In this document: positions 9,239-18,113 of the stretch, piece by piece
How positions within the stretch are numbered: the stretch's first letter is position 1
Layout: every line of letters starts with the position of its first letter
Source: Opitutales bacterium
GTDB lineage: Bacteria; Verrucomicrobiota; Verrucomicrobiia; Opitutales; Oceanipulchritudinaceae
Length of the DNA stretch: 45,657 nucleotides
Assembly: GCA_007134215.1 (NCBI GenBank)
Contig: SLLG01000321.1
Span: forward strand, 1-45,657
Direction: 5' to 3'
Made by a program: the position numbers and the translations under genes
The notes under the pieces: generated by a model
Database searches by the model: none
The model's input: only the letters and a program-made list of their open reading frames with translations
Told to the model about the DNA's origin: nothing

Positions 9239-10243
9239 ATGGGCGAAATACGAATAAAGTCTGAAGAAACTTGCGTTTATCATATCACCTCGCGGGTGAT
9301 TCATCGGCGGCGTTTGCTGTCCGATGTGGAGCGGGAGGTATGGGTGGCGGCGTTGGAACGAGCGGCGGCGTTCAGCGGGGTGGAGGTCGTCACGTATTGC
9401 TGTCTCGGCAACCACGTCCACATTCTGGCGCGGATTGATCCGCAGGCGCGGCTCTGCGGCGACGGGGAGCTGGTGCGGCGCTTCCGCGCGCTCTACGGTA
9501 GTGAAAAGGCGGTCTGGTGCGGTCTTGACGCGGATGGCTTGGCGCATGCGCTGGCGTACGATCCGCCGGAGGCGGCGGAGCGCCTGCGGGAGCGGCTGCG
9601 CGCGCGGATGGGCGACGTCTCGGAGTTCATGCGCACGCTGCGGCAGCGCTACACGCGTTGGTACAATCGCACGCATGAGACCGTGGGGACGCTTTGGGCG
9701 GAGCGTTTCGGGAGCGTGCTGGTGGAGGACACGCCGTGGCTGGTGGGTCTTGTTGCGGCATACATCGATTTGAACGCGGTGCGGGCGGGACTGGCGGAGC
9801 TGCCGGAGGATTACCGCTGGTGCGGCTACGCGGCGGCGCTGGCGGGGGACACGGAGCGACGCGCGGCGCTGGCGGCGTGTTTTCCGGGCGAGGGCGATGA
9901 GCACGGCGCCCTCGCGTGCTACCGTCTGCTGATGCTCGGGAAGGGTGCGGCGGCGAAGCGCGACGGCAGGGGTGGGCGGGTGGACCCGGCGGCGCTCCTC
10001 GCGGCTCACCGCGCGGGCGGGGAACTGGCGCCGCATGAGTTGCTGCGGCTGCGGCTGCGTTTTCTCTCTCGTGGCGTCGCACTGGGGTCGCACAAATGGA
10101 TGCGGGACGGTGCAGGTGCTTCGGCACTGGGGCGGTTGCGACGGCCTGCCGGCGCGGCGCCGCTGGAGTTGCTGGACGATGCGGATCTGTGTGTTGCGCG
10201 CGGCAAGTATCGCGGGGGCGGCGCGGGCGATCCGGCGCAATAA
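9239..10243 (+). mobile_element. Intact RAYT transposase (Y1_Tnp/HUH family)
   Basis: 334 aa from the ATG at 9239 (MGEIRIKSEE). The HUH motif is NHVHILARI with His59 and His61. The catalytic Tyr is expected in RQRYTRWYNR (about 138-142), and downstream TVGTLWAERF and AAYIDLNAVRAGL are hallmark RAYT blocks. RAYTs nick and move REP hairpins and are usually single-copy, vertically kept genes without inverted repeats; none are seen here. It lies 81 bases after the FloA operon and its end faces purC 17 bases away. The C-terminal third (about 210-334) is the extra basic region common in larger RAYTs. No frameshift is seen, so it is probably functional. Confidence 0.93.
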
Positions 10244-10260
10244 GCACGTCGCGGGGCAGC

Positions 10261-11214
10261 TCAGGGCCGCCCGCCGTCGTCCGTGAGTAGTTTTTTGAGG
10301 GCGAAGAGGTAGCGTGAGCGCGTTCCCTCGACGACTTCATGCGGAAGGTGTGGCGCGGGGGGCGATTTGTCCCAGCGGATGGATTCGAGGTAGTCGCGCA
10401 CGAACTGTTTGTCGAAGGCGGGCTGGGGGCCGCCGGGCTCGTATTCGTCTTTCGGCCAGTAGCGGGAACTGTCGGGGGTGAGGATTTCGTCGATGAGGAT
10501 GAGGTTGCCGCTCTCGTCGATGCCGAACTCGAATTTGGTGTCGGCGAGGATGAGACCGGCGGACTTGGCGGCTGCGGCGCCCATGGCGTAGAGGCGCATG
10601 CTGGCGTCGTAGACTTCTTCGTGGCGTTCGCGGCCGAGGAGGGCGGCGCACTGTTCAAGGTTGAGTGGTTCGTCGTGGCCGCCTTTCTCTGCCTTCGTGG
10701 TGGGGGTGAAGAGCGGGAAGGGCAGTTTCGCGCTCTCGAGGAGACCGCCCGGCACTCTCTGGCCGAAGACGGTCCCGTGAAGGACGTAGTCGCGCCATGA
10801 GCTGCCGGAAATGTAGCCGCGCACGACGGCTTCGATGGGCAGGGGCCTGAGCTTGCGCACAAGCATGGAGCGGGGGATATACTCGGGGTGTCCGCGCAAG
10901 GCCTCCGCGAGCGCGGCGGCGTGATCCGGGACGAGATGGTTGTCGATGATCGGGGCGGACTCGGCGAACCAGTAGAGGCTCATTTGCGTGAGGATGACGC
11001 CCTTTCCGGGGATGCCTTCGGGCAAGACAACGTCGAAGGCGGAGAGGCGGTCCGAAGCGACAATGAGGAGATGTTCGCCGAGGTCGAAGATGTCGCGCAC
11101 TTTGCCGGAGGCAAGGAGCGGGTAGGGGAGCCCGACCGCGTTCTGCAAGGGCTTGTCGGGGAGTGCGGCGACAATTTCTTCGTAGGGGAGATGCATGGGT
11201 GCGTCCTTAGACAT
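10261..11214 (-). CDS. purC: Phosphoribosylaminoimidazole-succinocarboxamide synthase
   Basis: SAICAR synthetase, 317 aa, joins aspartate to CAIR in purine synthesis using ATP. Recognised by SGKVRDIFDLGEHLLIVASDRLSAFD near the N-terminus, LVRKLRPLPIEAVVRGYISGSSW, and LADTKFEFGIDESGNLILIDEILTPDSSRYW near residue 230. Length is like the longer (about 300 aa) family branch. The start at 11214 could instead be the Met six codons later. It stands alone between the convergent RAYT and the tRNA-Glu gene on the other strand. Confidence 0.96.
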   Translation of the reverse strand: MSKDAPMHLPYEEIVAALPDKPLQNAVGLPYPLLASGKVRDIFDLGEHLLIVASDRLSAFDVVLPEGIPGKGVILTQMSLYWFAESAPIIDNHLVPDHAAALAEALRGHPEYIPRSMLVRKLRPLPIEAVVRGYISGSSWRDYVLHGTVFGQRVPGGLLESAKLPFPLFTPTTKAEKGGHDEPLNLEQCAALLGRERHEEVYDASMRLYAMGAAAAKSAGLILADTKFEFGIDESGNLILIDEILTPDSSRYWPKDEYEPGGPQPAFDKQFVRDYLESIRWDKSPPAPHLPHEVVEGTRSRYLFALKKLLTDDGGRP

Positions 11215-11271
11215 AAAAACCGCGCAAAATGGACGGCGCCCCGCCGACCCGCAATTTTTTTCGGAAAAGGC

Positions 11272-11299
11272 TTGATGGGAAGGGGCGCGGGGGTAACTT
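11272..11299 (+). promoter_or_regulatory. Possible promoter of tRNA-Glu
   Basis: TTGATG (11272-11277), a 16-base spacer and TAACTT (11294-11299) place the start of transcription about 10 bases before the tRNA. Both boxes are imperfect; the position is the main support. Confidence 0.4.
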
Positions 11300-11316
11300 C
11301 CAGACTCTTTCGTTGT

Positions 11317-11394
<78 letters not shown>

Positions 11395-11397
11395 TTA

Positions 11398-12147
11398 TCA
11401 CCGAGGCGGCTCGAAAGCGACCACTTGTGTGAGGTGGGCGTACACCGTTTCTCCCCGGACCGTCGGTGCCGTGTATCTCCATTGGCGGACGGCTTCGACC
11501 GCAGCAGCTGCGAGCCAGCCCGCAGCCTCGCTCTCCGTCAACTGGGTGACGGCGGGGGCGCGCACGCTCCCGTCCGGAGCGAGGATGAAGTCGACATGGA
11601 TTTCCACGCGTTCGTGGAAAGGCGGTGCTTCGTGCGGAATCCCCGGCATGACGGTGTGGACCGGGCGGGGAATGGCGTCGAGGTCGCGGGGGTGCGCGAC
11701 GCGGTAGCCCGTCTGCTCATCGGGGCGGGCCGCAAACTGCATGTGCGCGGCGACATGGTCGGCCGATGTCATCGAAATCACCGCGCCCTCGAGTTTGAAG
11801 TTCGCGGTGAGGCGCGCGCGCGCGGGCACAGGCTCGCCGTCGAACAGCGCCGGTTGGAAGCGCCACCGCCCGACCGCGTGCTGCAGGGAAGTGCCGAAGG
11901 CCCGGTGGCTGGCCGAATAGACGGTGACGTCTTCCGCAAGGCCTGTCTCATTGACAATGAAGATCACTGTGGCAGCGCCTTCGATGCCTTGCATACGCAT
12001 GGCGGCGGGGTGCGGGGGGTTGGTTTTTTTGACAACGGTCGGCGGAGTCCACCCGTCGGGCAGTTCCGCCGCAGCCGACACGGAAGCCAGTACCGCGGCC
12101 GCGAGGGCCGCCGCGAAAAGCGGCGAAATGATTGTGTAAGGTTTCAT
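11398..12147 (-). CDS. Exported protein made of two TonB_C-like domains
   Basis: 249 aa from the ATG at 12147, which begins a clear signal peptide (MKPYTIISPLFAAALAAAVLASVSAAA). Two TonB C-terminal-like domains follow: one with NPPHPAAMRMQGIEGAATVIFIVNE and VGRWRFQPA, the other with VEIHVDFILAPDGSV and VRQWRYTAP. There is no membrane anchor or Pro-rich linker as in TonB proper, so a periplasmic role outside classical energy transduction is likely. Its stop lies three bases past the end of the tRNA-Glu gene on the opposite strand. It shares architecture with the C-terminus of the ankyrin protein at 2599-5007. Confidence 0.8.
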   Translation of the reverse strand: MKPYTIISPLFAAALAAAVLASVSAAAELPDGWTPPTVVKKTNPPHPAAMRMQGIEGAATVIFIVNETGLAEDVTVYSASHRAFGTSLQHAVGRWRFQPALFDGEPVPARARLTANFKLEGAVISMTSADHVAAHMQFAARPDEQTGYRVAHPRDLDAIPRPVHTVMPGIPHEAPPFHERVEIHVDFILAPDGSVRAPAVTQLTESEAAGWLAAAAVEAVRQWRYTAPTVRGETVYAHLTQVVAFEPPR

Positions 12148-12319
12148 TGTACCAGTATGCGCCTTCGCGCGGCTTGAAACAACAAGAATCGGGCGATTGC
12201 GCGCTAATAACGGGCCCTGGTGTGCCGACGGGGGCAGGTTTTCGGTTGCGTTCCGGAGGAAGTAAGCGTTCAACAAGGACGGTAGTCAGGCATCTTTTCA
12301 CAGGCTTTTGGAAATTCGA

Positions 12320-12694
12320 ATGGACGTATCCCAGTACCGTGAGAGTCCCCTTCTGGACGAAGAGCAGTGGGCAATTCTCCTGAACGCCGGCGACGACGAT
12401 CCCCGTGCACTTTTGGACGAGCTGCTGGTCCTCTTCGAGGAAGATGTGGAGGAGCGTCTCTATCCGTTGTCGGAGGCGGACCCGGAGCGCGACCTTGCGG
12501 AGATCCGCCAGCACGCGCATTCGATCGCCGGCAGCGGCTCGAATCTCGGAGCGTGCCGTCTTGCGGCGATCGCCCGTGCGCTTGAAGGGGCGGAGGACCT
12601 TACGACGGAGTCGTTTGCGGAGGCGGTCAACGCGTTGCTCGACACCTACGCGGAGTCCGTGCGCGTGCTGCGGGAGCGGGTGAACGGCCTTTGA
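12320..12694 (+). CDS. Stand-alone Hpt (histidine phosphotransfer) domain protein
   Basis: 124 aa from the ATG at 12320. The phosphorylatable His is expected at about 67 in QHAHSIAGSGSNLGA, matching the Hpt pattern H-x-(I/L)-x-G-S-x-x-N-x-G, with Ala where Lys is usual. The protein is otherwise acidic and helical, as Hpt four-helix bundles are. Hpt proteins relay phosphate between a hybrid kinase and a response regulator. Neither is encoded nearby; it sits 79 bases before mtaB, so its partners are elsewhere. Confidence 0.8.
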   Translation: MDVSQYRESPLLDEEQWAILLNAGDDDPRALLDELLVLFEEDVEERLYPLSEADPERDLAEIRQHAHSIAGSGSNLGACRLAAIARALEGAEDLTTESFAEAVNALLDTYAESVRVLRERVNGL

Positions 12695-12773
12695 GGCGGC
12701 CTGCGGAAGGTGCGGTGCCGAAACGACCGGAAATCGTTTGCGCGCGGGGCACCGGTACTTTCGTCTTTGGGGT

Positions 12774-14138
12774 ATGACGGCGAGTCCGCGCGCTTCCATC
12801 CATACCCTCGGGTGCCGCTTGAACCAAGCGGAGTCCGTGCTGCTGCGAGATCAGCTGGAGGCGGCGGGCTATCTGATGGCGCCATTCGGTGAACCGGCCG
12901 ATCTCGGGATCATCAACACCTGCACGGTAACGCAGGAGGCGGAGGCAAAGTGCCGCAAGGCGATCCGGCGTTTTCTTCGCGCCAATCCGGAGGGATTTCT
13001 CGCCGTTGTGGGCTGCTATTCCCAGACGGGCGCCAAAGCCATCGCCGCGATTCCCGGGGTCGACCTTATCGTGGGAAACGAGGACAAGCTCACCGTCCCC
13101 GAGCACGCCCGCATGGGCAAGAATCCCGCGCCTGTAATTCTGCGCGACCGCATCGATCCGAAGGATTTTTCCATTACCTTTGCGGGTGAACGTCCGTGGC
13201 CCAAGCGGGCTAACCTGAAAATGCAGGACGGATGCGACTTCATGTGTTCGTTTTGTATCATTCCGTTTGCGCGGGGGCGGGCGCGCTCGCGCGATTGGGA
13301 CAACACGCTGGCGGAGGCGCGGTCGCTGGCGGCGCGCGGCGTGCGCGAGCTGGTCCTGACCGGTGTAAATATCGGCACCTACGCCCACTCGGGACACGGA
13401 ATCGAGGATCTGGTCGACGCGCTGGCAACGGTCGGCGGCGTACGGCGGATCCGCATCTCCAGCATCGAGCCGACTACTGTTCCCGACGGTGTTCTGCGCC
13501 GGATGGAAGACCCCGCCCACCCTCTCATGCCGCTGCTGCACCTCCCCTTGCAGGCGGGGAGCGACGAGGTACTGGGCGCGATGCGCCGCAAATACACGGT
13601 GGCGGAGTACGCGGCGTTTGCCCGCAGGGCGCTGGGCACCGTGCCGGACCTGTGCCTGGGGACCGATATCATGGTTGGCTTTCCCGGGGAGACGGAAGAA
13701 GAGTTCGCGGAGACCTGCCGCCTTTTCTCCGAAATCAATTTCGCTTATGCGCACATCTTTCCCTATTCGGAGCGTCCCGGCACGCTGGCATTGAAGCGGG
13801 GAACCGCCATGGTGCCTGTGCCGGAACGCCGCCGCCGCCGCGAGGTTCTGCGCCGCCTCGCCGCCCGCCGCCGCCGCCGGTTCATGGAGCGGTACCTCGG
13901 GGAAACGCTCGAAGTGCTCCTCGAGGACCCGCGCGAAGGACGCTGGCCCGGCCTCACCGCCAACTACATCCGCGTCGTGACGGACGGCCCGCCCGGCGAA
14001 GACATGTGCAACCGCTTCGCGCGCGTGCGCCTCGACCGCGTGGCGGGCGACTACGTGGAGGGCACGCTGGTGGCGCTTGAGAGTACCGACCGTCGGGAAC
14101 GCGCCGAAATACCGGCGGACGTTGTCCGCACGGCGTAG
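12774..14138 (+). CDS. mtaB: tRNA (t6A37) C2-methylthiotransferase MtaB
   Basis: 454 aa radical-SAM enzyme that converts t6A37 to ms2t6A37 in tRNAs reading ANN codons. The N-terminal auxiliary cluster Cys are 14 (TLGCRLNQAES), 50 (INTCTVT) and 81 (VVGCYSQ). The radical-SAM triad CDFMCSFC is at 154-161. Later GFPGETEEEF and a C-terminal TRAM-like part follow. CRLNQAES and the gap pattern fit MtaB better than MiaB or RimO. The ATG at 12774 has TTTGGGG just upstream. Confidence 0.9.
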   Translation: MTASPRASIHTLGCRLNQAESVLLRDQLEAAGYLMAPFGEPADLGIINTCTVTQEAEAKCRKAIRRFLRANPEGFLAVVGCYSQTGAKAIAAIPGVDLIVGNEDKLTVPEHARMGKNPAPVILRDRIDPKDFSITFAGERPWPKRANLKMQDGCDFMCSFCIIPFARGRARSRDWDNTLAEARSLAARGVRELVLTGVNIGTYAHSGHGIEDLVDALATVGGVRRIRISSIEPTTVPDGVLRRMEDPAHPLMPLLHLPLQAGSDEVLGAMRRKYTVAEYAAFARRALGTVPDLCLGTDIMVGFPGETEEEFAETCRLFSEINFAYAHIFPYSERPGTLALKRGTAMVPVPERRRRREVLRRLAARRRRRFMERYLGETLEVLLEDPREGRWPGLTANYIRVVTDGPPGEDMCNRFARVRLDRVAGDYVEGTLVALESTDRRERAEIPADVVRTA

Positions 14139-14223
14139 CGGACGCCTGTCCGCGCCCGCTAATTTTTATTAGCTATGAGAAATTCCGTGGGTCTACGCCA
14201 ACGAATAGAGCGAATAGAGTGAT

Positions 14224-14306
14224 AGATAGATGCATTCTTTGAGTAACGCAGTAAATCTCCCGTGCTACTAATCGAAAATATATAATGTTCTCTGAGAAAT
14301 ATAAAG
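14224..14306 (-). pseudogene. Possible decayed RAYT 5' end in an AT-rich island
   Basis: Leftward from 14277 one frame reads FRLVAREIYCVTQRMHL, which can be lined up with IRIKSEETCVYHITSRV of the intact RAYT (R, E, C, V, T and R kept, with small gaps). Upstream of it is the perfect palindrome TTCTCTGAGAA (14288-14298) followed by AATATAAAG, as at the other RAYT starts. The island fills the convergent gap between mtaB (ends 14138) and the next minus-strand gene (ends 14339) and is far more AT-rich than its flanks. The peptide match alone would be weak. Confidence 0.4.
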
Positions 14307-14338
14307 CCGGTGCGCGGGAAGGGTTTGCTCGCGGAAGA

Positions 14339-14809
14339 TTATTTGGGTTCCTCGACGACAGCCACGCCGCGTTTGAAAGCGCGGATGCGCACGGGGGTGC
14401 CCGGGGCAATGGTGCCGGAGGCCGCGCGTGCCTCGATGCGTGCGCCATCGACGAGGACTTCGCCGCCGGGGCGCAGGGCGCAGCAGGTGCGGGCCGTTTT
14501 GTCGACGAGAGCGGCCTCGTGTTTTGCCTGCCGGGCGGCTTGTTCCCTGCGCCGGGCCGAATCCGCCCGGACCCGTTCGCGTTCGGCGGCATCCTGCCTG
14601 CTTTCCGCGAACTCGAGGGCGAGAAGCACCGGCCAAGAGAGAAGGGCGATGATCCACAGAAAGGGATTCGTCACTGTCCACAAAAGCGCCGTCGGGCCGG
14701 GTTCGCCGCCGTCCTGCTCCCGCCGCGCCGAAAAGATCAAGGGTGCGAGCAAACCGGCTGCCACATAGACAGCCGCAAGAAATCCGAGAACCGTGCTGAA
14801 ACTCACCAT
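14339..14809 (-). CDS. NfeD-like membrane protein (two helices plus OB-like tail)
   Basis: 156 aa from the ATG at 14809. Two hydrophobic helices (FSTVLGFLAAVYVAAGLLAPLIF and NPFLWIIALLSWPVLLALEF) are followed by a charged Arg/Ala/Glu helix. A C-terminal segment (GGEVLVDGARIEARAASGTIAPGTPVRI) closely resembles the OB ends of the two NfeD proteins at 5157-7201 (GTVEFNGERFEAGSEFGTLDKGERVIV). It has no protease domain. It is read in the same direction as gcvP, about 150 bases downstream. Role unknown. Confidence 0.65.
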   Translation of the reverse strand: MVSFSTVLGFLAAVYVAAGLLAPLIFSARREQDGGEPGPTALLWTVTNPFLWIIALLSWPVLLALEFAESRQDAAERERVRADSARRREQAARQAKHEAALVDKTARTCCALRPGGEVLVDGARIEARAASGTIAPGTPVRIRAFKRGVAVVEEPK

Positions 14810-14961
14810 GGAACCATGGAACCCTGCAATCGCGAACACCTTCACGCAGCGTGGATTGCCTCCGCTGCCGGTCCAAGAAAAAACCGACAGGGCGGGAGGA
14901 TCCGGAAGTGCGTTGCGTCGCCCGAGTTGCTCCTTGCCCGGGACGAAACCGGACGGCGTCT

Positions 14962-17900
14962 TTACTTGAGTGCGGGGGCCGGTTTGTCGGCGAGGGCTTC
15001 TTCGGCGGCGGCGAGGATTTTTTCCGCGACATCGGGCACGGGCATGCGGGCGATGTCGGTCGGCGAGAGGCGGTGCGGGTGCGTGACGGGCAGCACGGCG
15101 AGGTCTTCGGCGAGTTGGAGTTGCCGGTTGGCCGCGACGTCGTCGATGCGGTCCACGGGAGTGAAGAGCGGGACGACGCGGAGAACCTCGGGCCGCTCGC
15201 GGAGGATGCGGCGGATGGCTTCGACGGCTTCGCAAAAGCGGTCGAGTTCGGCCTTGGTGTAGCTCTCCGTCGGCTCGATCATGAGGCCGAAGGTCTCGGG
15301 CCATGCGACGGTGGGGGCGTGGAAACCGAAATCGAGGAAGAGCTTGCCGACACGGGTGATGACGAGGTTGGCGGGCACGCCGGCGGCTTCGAGACGTTCG
15401 AAGTCCTCCTTTTCGAGAGTGAGGATGAACTCGTGCATGCGGGGCTGGGCGTCGGCCCCGGCGGGCAGTGTCGGGTACTGTCGGCGCAGGCGTTCGTAGC
15501 AGTAGCGCGCGCTGAGCGTGGCGACGGCGGTCATACGCGGCACGCCCTCGCGGCCGAGCCGTTTGAGGTAGGTGAGGGCGCGCACCTTGTGGGCGAAGTT
15601 GCCCCAGTGGCGGTGGAAGCTGCCGATGCTCTTGGGCGGACGGACGGCGATGAAGCGGCTTCCGTGTTTTTCGATCTGCGCGCCGGGGAGGTAGGGAACA
15701 AGGCGTTCGCTCACGGCGACGATGGCGTCGCCGGGACCGCCCCCTCCGTGGGGGATGGTCCATGTCTTGTGCAGGTTGTTGTGCACGGCGTCGACGCCCA
15801 TGGCGCCGAGGTCGCACCAGCCCGCGATGGCGTTCATGTTGGCCCCGTCCATGTAGACGAGGCCGCCTGCGGCGTGGACCTTCGCGGCGATCTCGCGGAA
15901 GCGTGTCTCGAAGAGGCCGCAGGTGTTGGGGTTGGTGACCATGATACCCGCGAGGTGCGGGCCGTGGAGGGCGAGTTTTTCCTCAAAGTCCTTCTCGTCG
16001 ATGAGACCGTCGGGACCGGATTCGAGCAGGACGATGCCGGCCTGCCGCCCGTCGACACGCTTGGAGGCGTAGCCTGCCATGACGGCGGTTGCGAAGTTGG
16101 TGCCGTGCGCGGAGGACGGAATGAAGACCACATCGCGGTGGCCCTCGCCGCGGTCGCGGTGGTAGGCTTGAAAGAGTTTGATGCCGACGAGTTCGCCCTG
16201 CGCGCCGGCGACGGGCTGGGTGGTGACGCCCGGCAGGCCGGTGATCATTTTGAACCAGTCCTGGATTTCGAAGAGGACTTCGAGGCAACCCTGCGCGTCT
16301 TCGGCCGGGGCCTGGGGGTGGATGTCCGTGAAGCCCGGCAGGTTGGCCGCCCAGTCGTTGATGTGCGGGTTGTATTTCATGGTGCACGAGCCGAGCGGGT
16401 AGCAGGCGTCGTCCGGGCTGACGTTGAGTTCGCCGAGGCGCGTGTAATAGGCACGCAACTCGTCTTCCGTGTAGGCCGGGAGGGTGACTTCGCCGGTGCG
16501 GGCGAGGCTCTCCGGGATGCCGGGCGCGGATTCACCGCAGGGCGGGCCCGCGTAGCCGCGCGAGGCGAAGAAGCGCGCGAGGGCTTCAAGATCGGCCTTG
16601 ATGTCGGTGAAGGTGAGCTTGAGGAGGTTGCGCCCGCCGGGAACCCGGCCGGAGACATCGACACCGACATGGAGGCCCGCCGCAACGCCCGCCGCGATGG
16701 TGTCGGCGACGGGTTCGGGGAGGGCGATGACAATCTCATTGAAGAAGGGGGCGTCGGGAAAGGCGACGCGTATGCCGGGAATGCGCGCGAGGCGTTCCAT
16801 GGCTTCGCGCGCCTTGCGGCGGCCGGCGGCGATGGCGGTGGCCAGTCCTTCTCCGCCGCGCTGGAGCAGGGCGGCGCCCGCGAGAGTGGCGAGGAAGGCT
16901 TGGTTGGAGCAGATGTTGGAGGTGGCCTTGTCTTTGCGAATGTGCTGCTCGCGTGTGCTCAGGACCATCACGCAGCTCTCGCGTCCGTTGATGTCGCGCG
17001 CCTTGCCGACGTAGCGACCGGGCGTCTGGCGGATGTCGTTGCGGTGGTCGGCGTCCATGCGCACGCCGAAGAGGCCGAGGCCCGGGCCGCCGAAGTTGGG
17101 GCCGATGGCGAGGTGCTGCGCTTCGCCGACAATCATGTCGGCTCCGCTGTCGCCGAAATCGGCGGGCGCGGCAAGTCCGCCCGTGGCGAGGAGGACAGGG
17201 TCGACGACGGCGATGACGCGTGCGCCCTTGGAGTGGGTGCGGTTGGTGAGGTCGTGTACATTCTCGAGGAGACCGAGGTGGTTGACCTGTGGGAAGACCA
17301 CGGCAGCCAGCTTTTCCGGGCCGACTTCACCAATGAGGCTGTCGAGCGCGTTGGCGTCGATCCGGCCTGTGGCGCGGTCGAGCGGGACGAACCGGAGCTG
17401 TATTTCCGTGTCGGCGGCGAGGGTGCGTACTACTTCGAGGTCGTTCGGGAAGAGCGTCTCGGCGAGGATGACGGTATCGGCCTTGCGGTCGAGCCGGATG
17501 GCTGTGCAGACGGCTTCGAAGATAGCGGTGGCGCGGTCGTAAAGAGAGCTGTTGATGGCCTCGAAGCCGGTGAGCCGCGCCATGGCGCACTGGTAAATCC
17601 AGTGGGTGAGGAGCGTTCCCTGCGAGCGCTCGGGCTGGTAGGGCGTGTAGGCTGTGGAGAGGTTGCGGATGCCCGCCACGAAAGGAACAATGCCGGGCAC
17701 GGTGTAGGCGTGAAGGCTGTCGCCGACGAAAGACGGGCGCGTGCGGTTGCGCTCGCTAAGGGCGCGCATCTCCTCCGCGAGGGCCTCGTAGCCCAGCTCA
17801 ACGGGAAGCGCGGGTGGCTCACGGAAGCGAATCTCCGCCGGGATGTGGGCGTAGAGACCCTCCAAGTCTTCCGATCCGACGGCCCGGAGCATCGCGGCGA

Positions 17901-18000
17901 TGTCTTCGTCGCCTGCGGAAATATAGTGCCGCATGGTTTCGCGCGGAAGCCGCGCGGGATCGTAATCGAGGGAGATGTTGCTGGCGTGTGTCTTGTCCAT
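14962..18000 (-). CDS. gcvP: Glycine dehydrogenase (decarboxylating), P-protein
   Basis: 1012 aa from the ATG at 18000. PLP enzyme that decarboxylates glycine and passes the aminomethyl group to the H-protein lipoate. The N-half reads like GcvPA (HYISAGDEDIAAMLRAVG, NLSTAYTPYQPERSQGTLL) and the C-half like GcvPB, with the PLP Lys in HNNLHKTWTIPHGGGGPG and SCTMKYNPHINDW before it. The halves meet at about residues 440-500 in one chain, so it looks like a fusion of the two-subunit form rather than an E. coli-type P-protein. H, T and L proteins are not in the window. No glycine riboswitch was found in the 113 bases upstream, which separate it from nth. Confidence 0.95.
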   Translation of the reverse strand: MDKTHASNISLDYDPARLPRETMRHYISAGDEDIAAMLRAVGSEDLEGLYAHIPAEIRFREPPALPVELGYEALAEEMRALSERNRTRPSFVGDSLHAYTVPGIVPFVAGIRNLSTAYTPYQPERSQGTLLTHWIYQCAMARLTGFEAINSSLYDRATAIFEAVCTAIRLDRKADTVILAETLFPNDLEVVRTLAADTEIQLRFVPLDRATGRIDANALDSLIGEVGPEKLAAVVFPQVNHLGLLENVHDLTNRTHSKGARVIAVVDPVLLATGGLAAPADFGDSGADMIVGEAQHLAIGPNFGGPGLGLFGVRMDADHRNDIRQTPGRYVGKARDINGRESCVMVLSTREQHIRKDKATSNICSNQAFLATLAGAALLQRGGEGLATAIAAGRRKAREAMERLARIPGIRVAFPDAPFFNEIVIALPEPVADTIAAGVAAGLHVGVDVSGRVPGGRNLLKLTFTDIKADLEALARFFASRGYAGPPCGESAPGIPESLARTGEVTLPAYTEDELRAYYTRLGELNVSPDDACYPLGSCTMKYNPHINDWAANLPGFTDIHPQAPAEDAQGCLEVLFEIQDWFKMITGLPGVTTQPVAGAQGELVGIKLFQAYHRDRGEGHRDVVFIPSSAHGTNFATAVMAGYASKRVDGRQAGIVLLESGPDGLIDEKDFEEKLALHGPHLAGIMVTNPNTCGLFETRFREIAAKVHAAGGLVYMDGANMNAIAGWCDLGAMGVDAVHNNLHKTWTIPHGGGGPGDAIVAVSERLVPYLPGAQIEKHGSRFIAVRPPKSIGSFHRHWGNFAHKVRALTYLKRLGREGVPRMTAVATLSARYCYERLRRQYPTLPAGADAQPRMHEFILTLEKEDFERLEAAGVPANLVITRVGKLFLDFGFHAPTVAWPETFGLMIEPTESYTKAELDRFCEAVEAIRRILRERPEVLRVVPLFTPVDRIDDVAANRQLQLAEDLAVLPVTHPHRLSPTDIARMPVPDVAEKILAAAEEALADKPAPALK

Positions 18001-18113
18001 TCTGCTCTTGAAAAAGAAACGGGCGCTACGACGATTCGCGGCGCCCCGTGCGTCATTGGGGTTGCCCCGCGCGGCTTCCACAGCGGGAGTGGAAACCGCG
18101 CATTTGAAAAAAA

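Noticed and set aside
18001-18113. Glycine riboswitch upstream of gcvP
   Set aside because: The 113 bases show no glycine-aptamer core or tandem arrangement.
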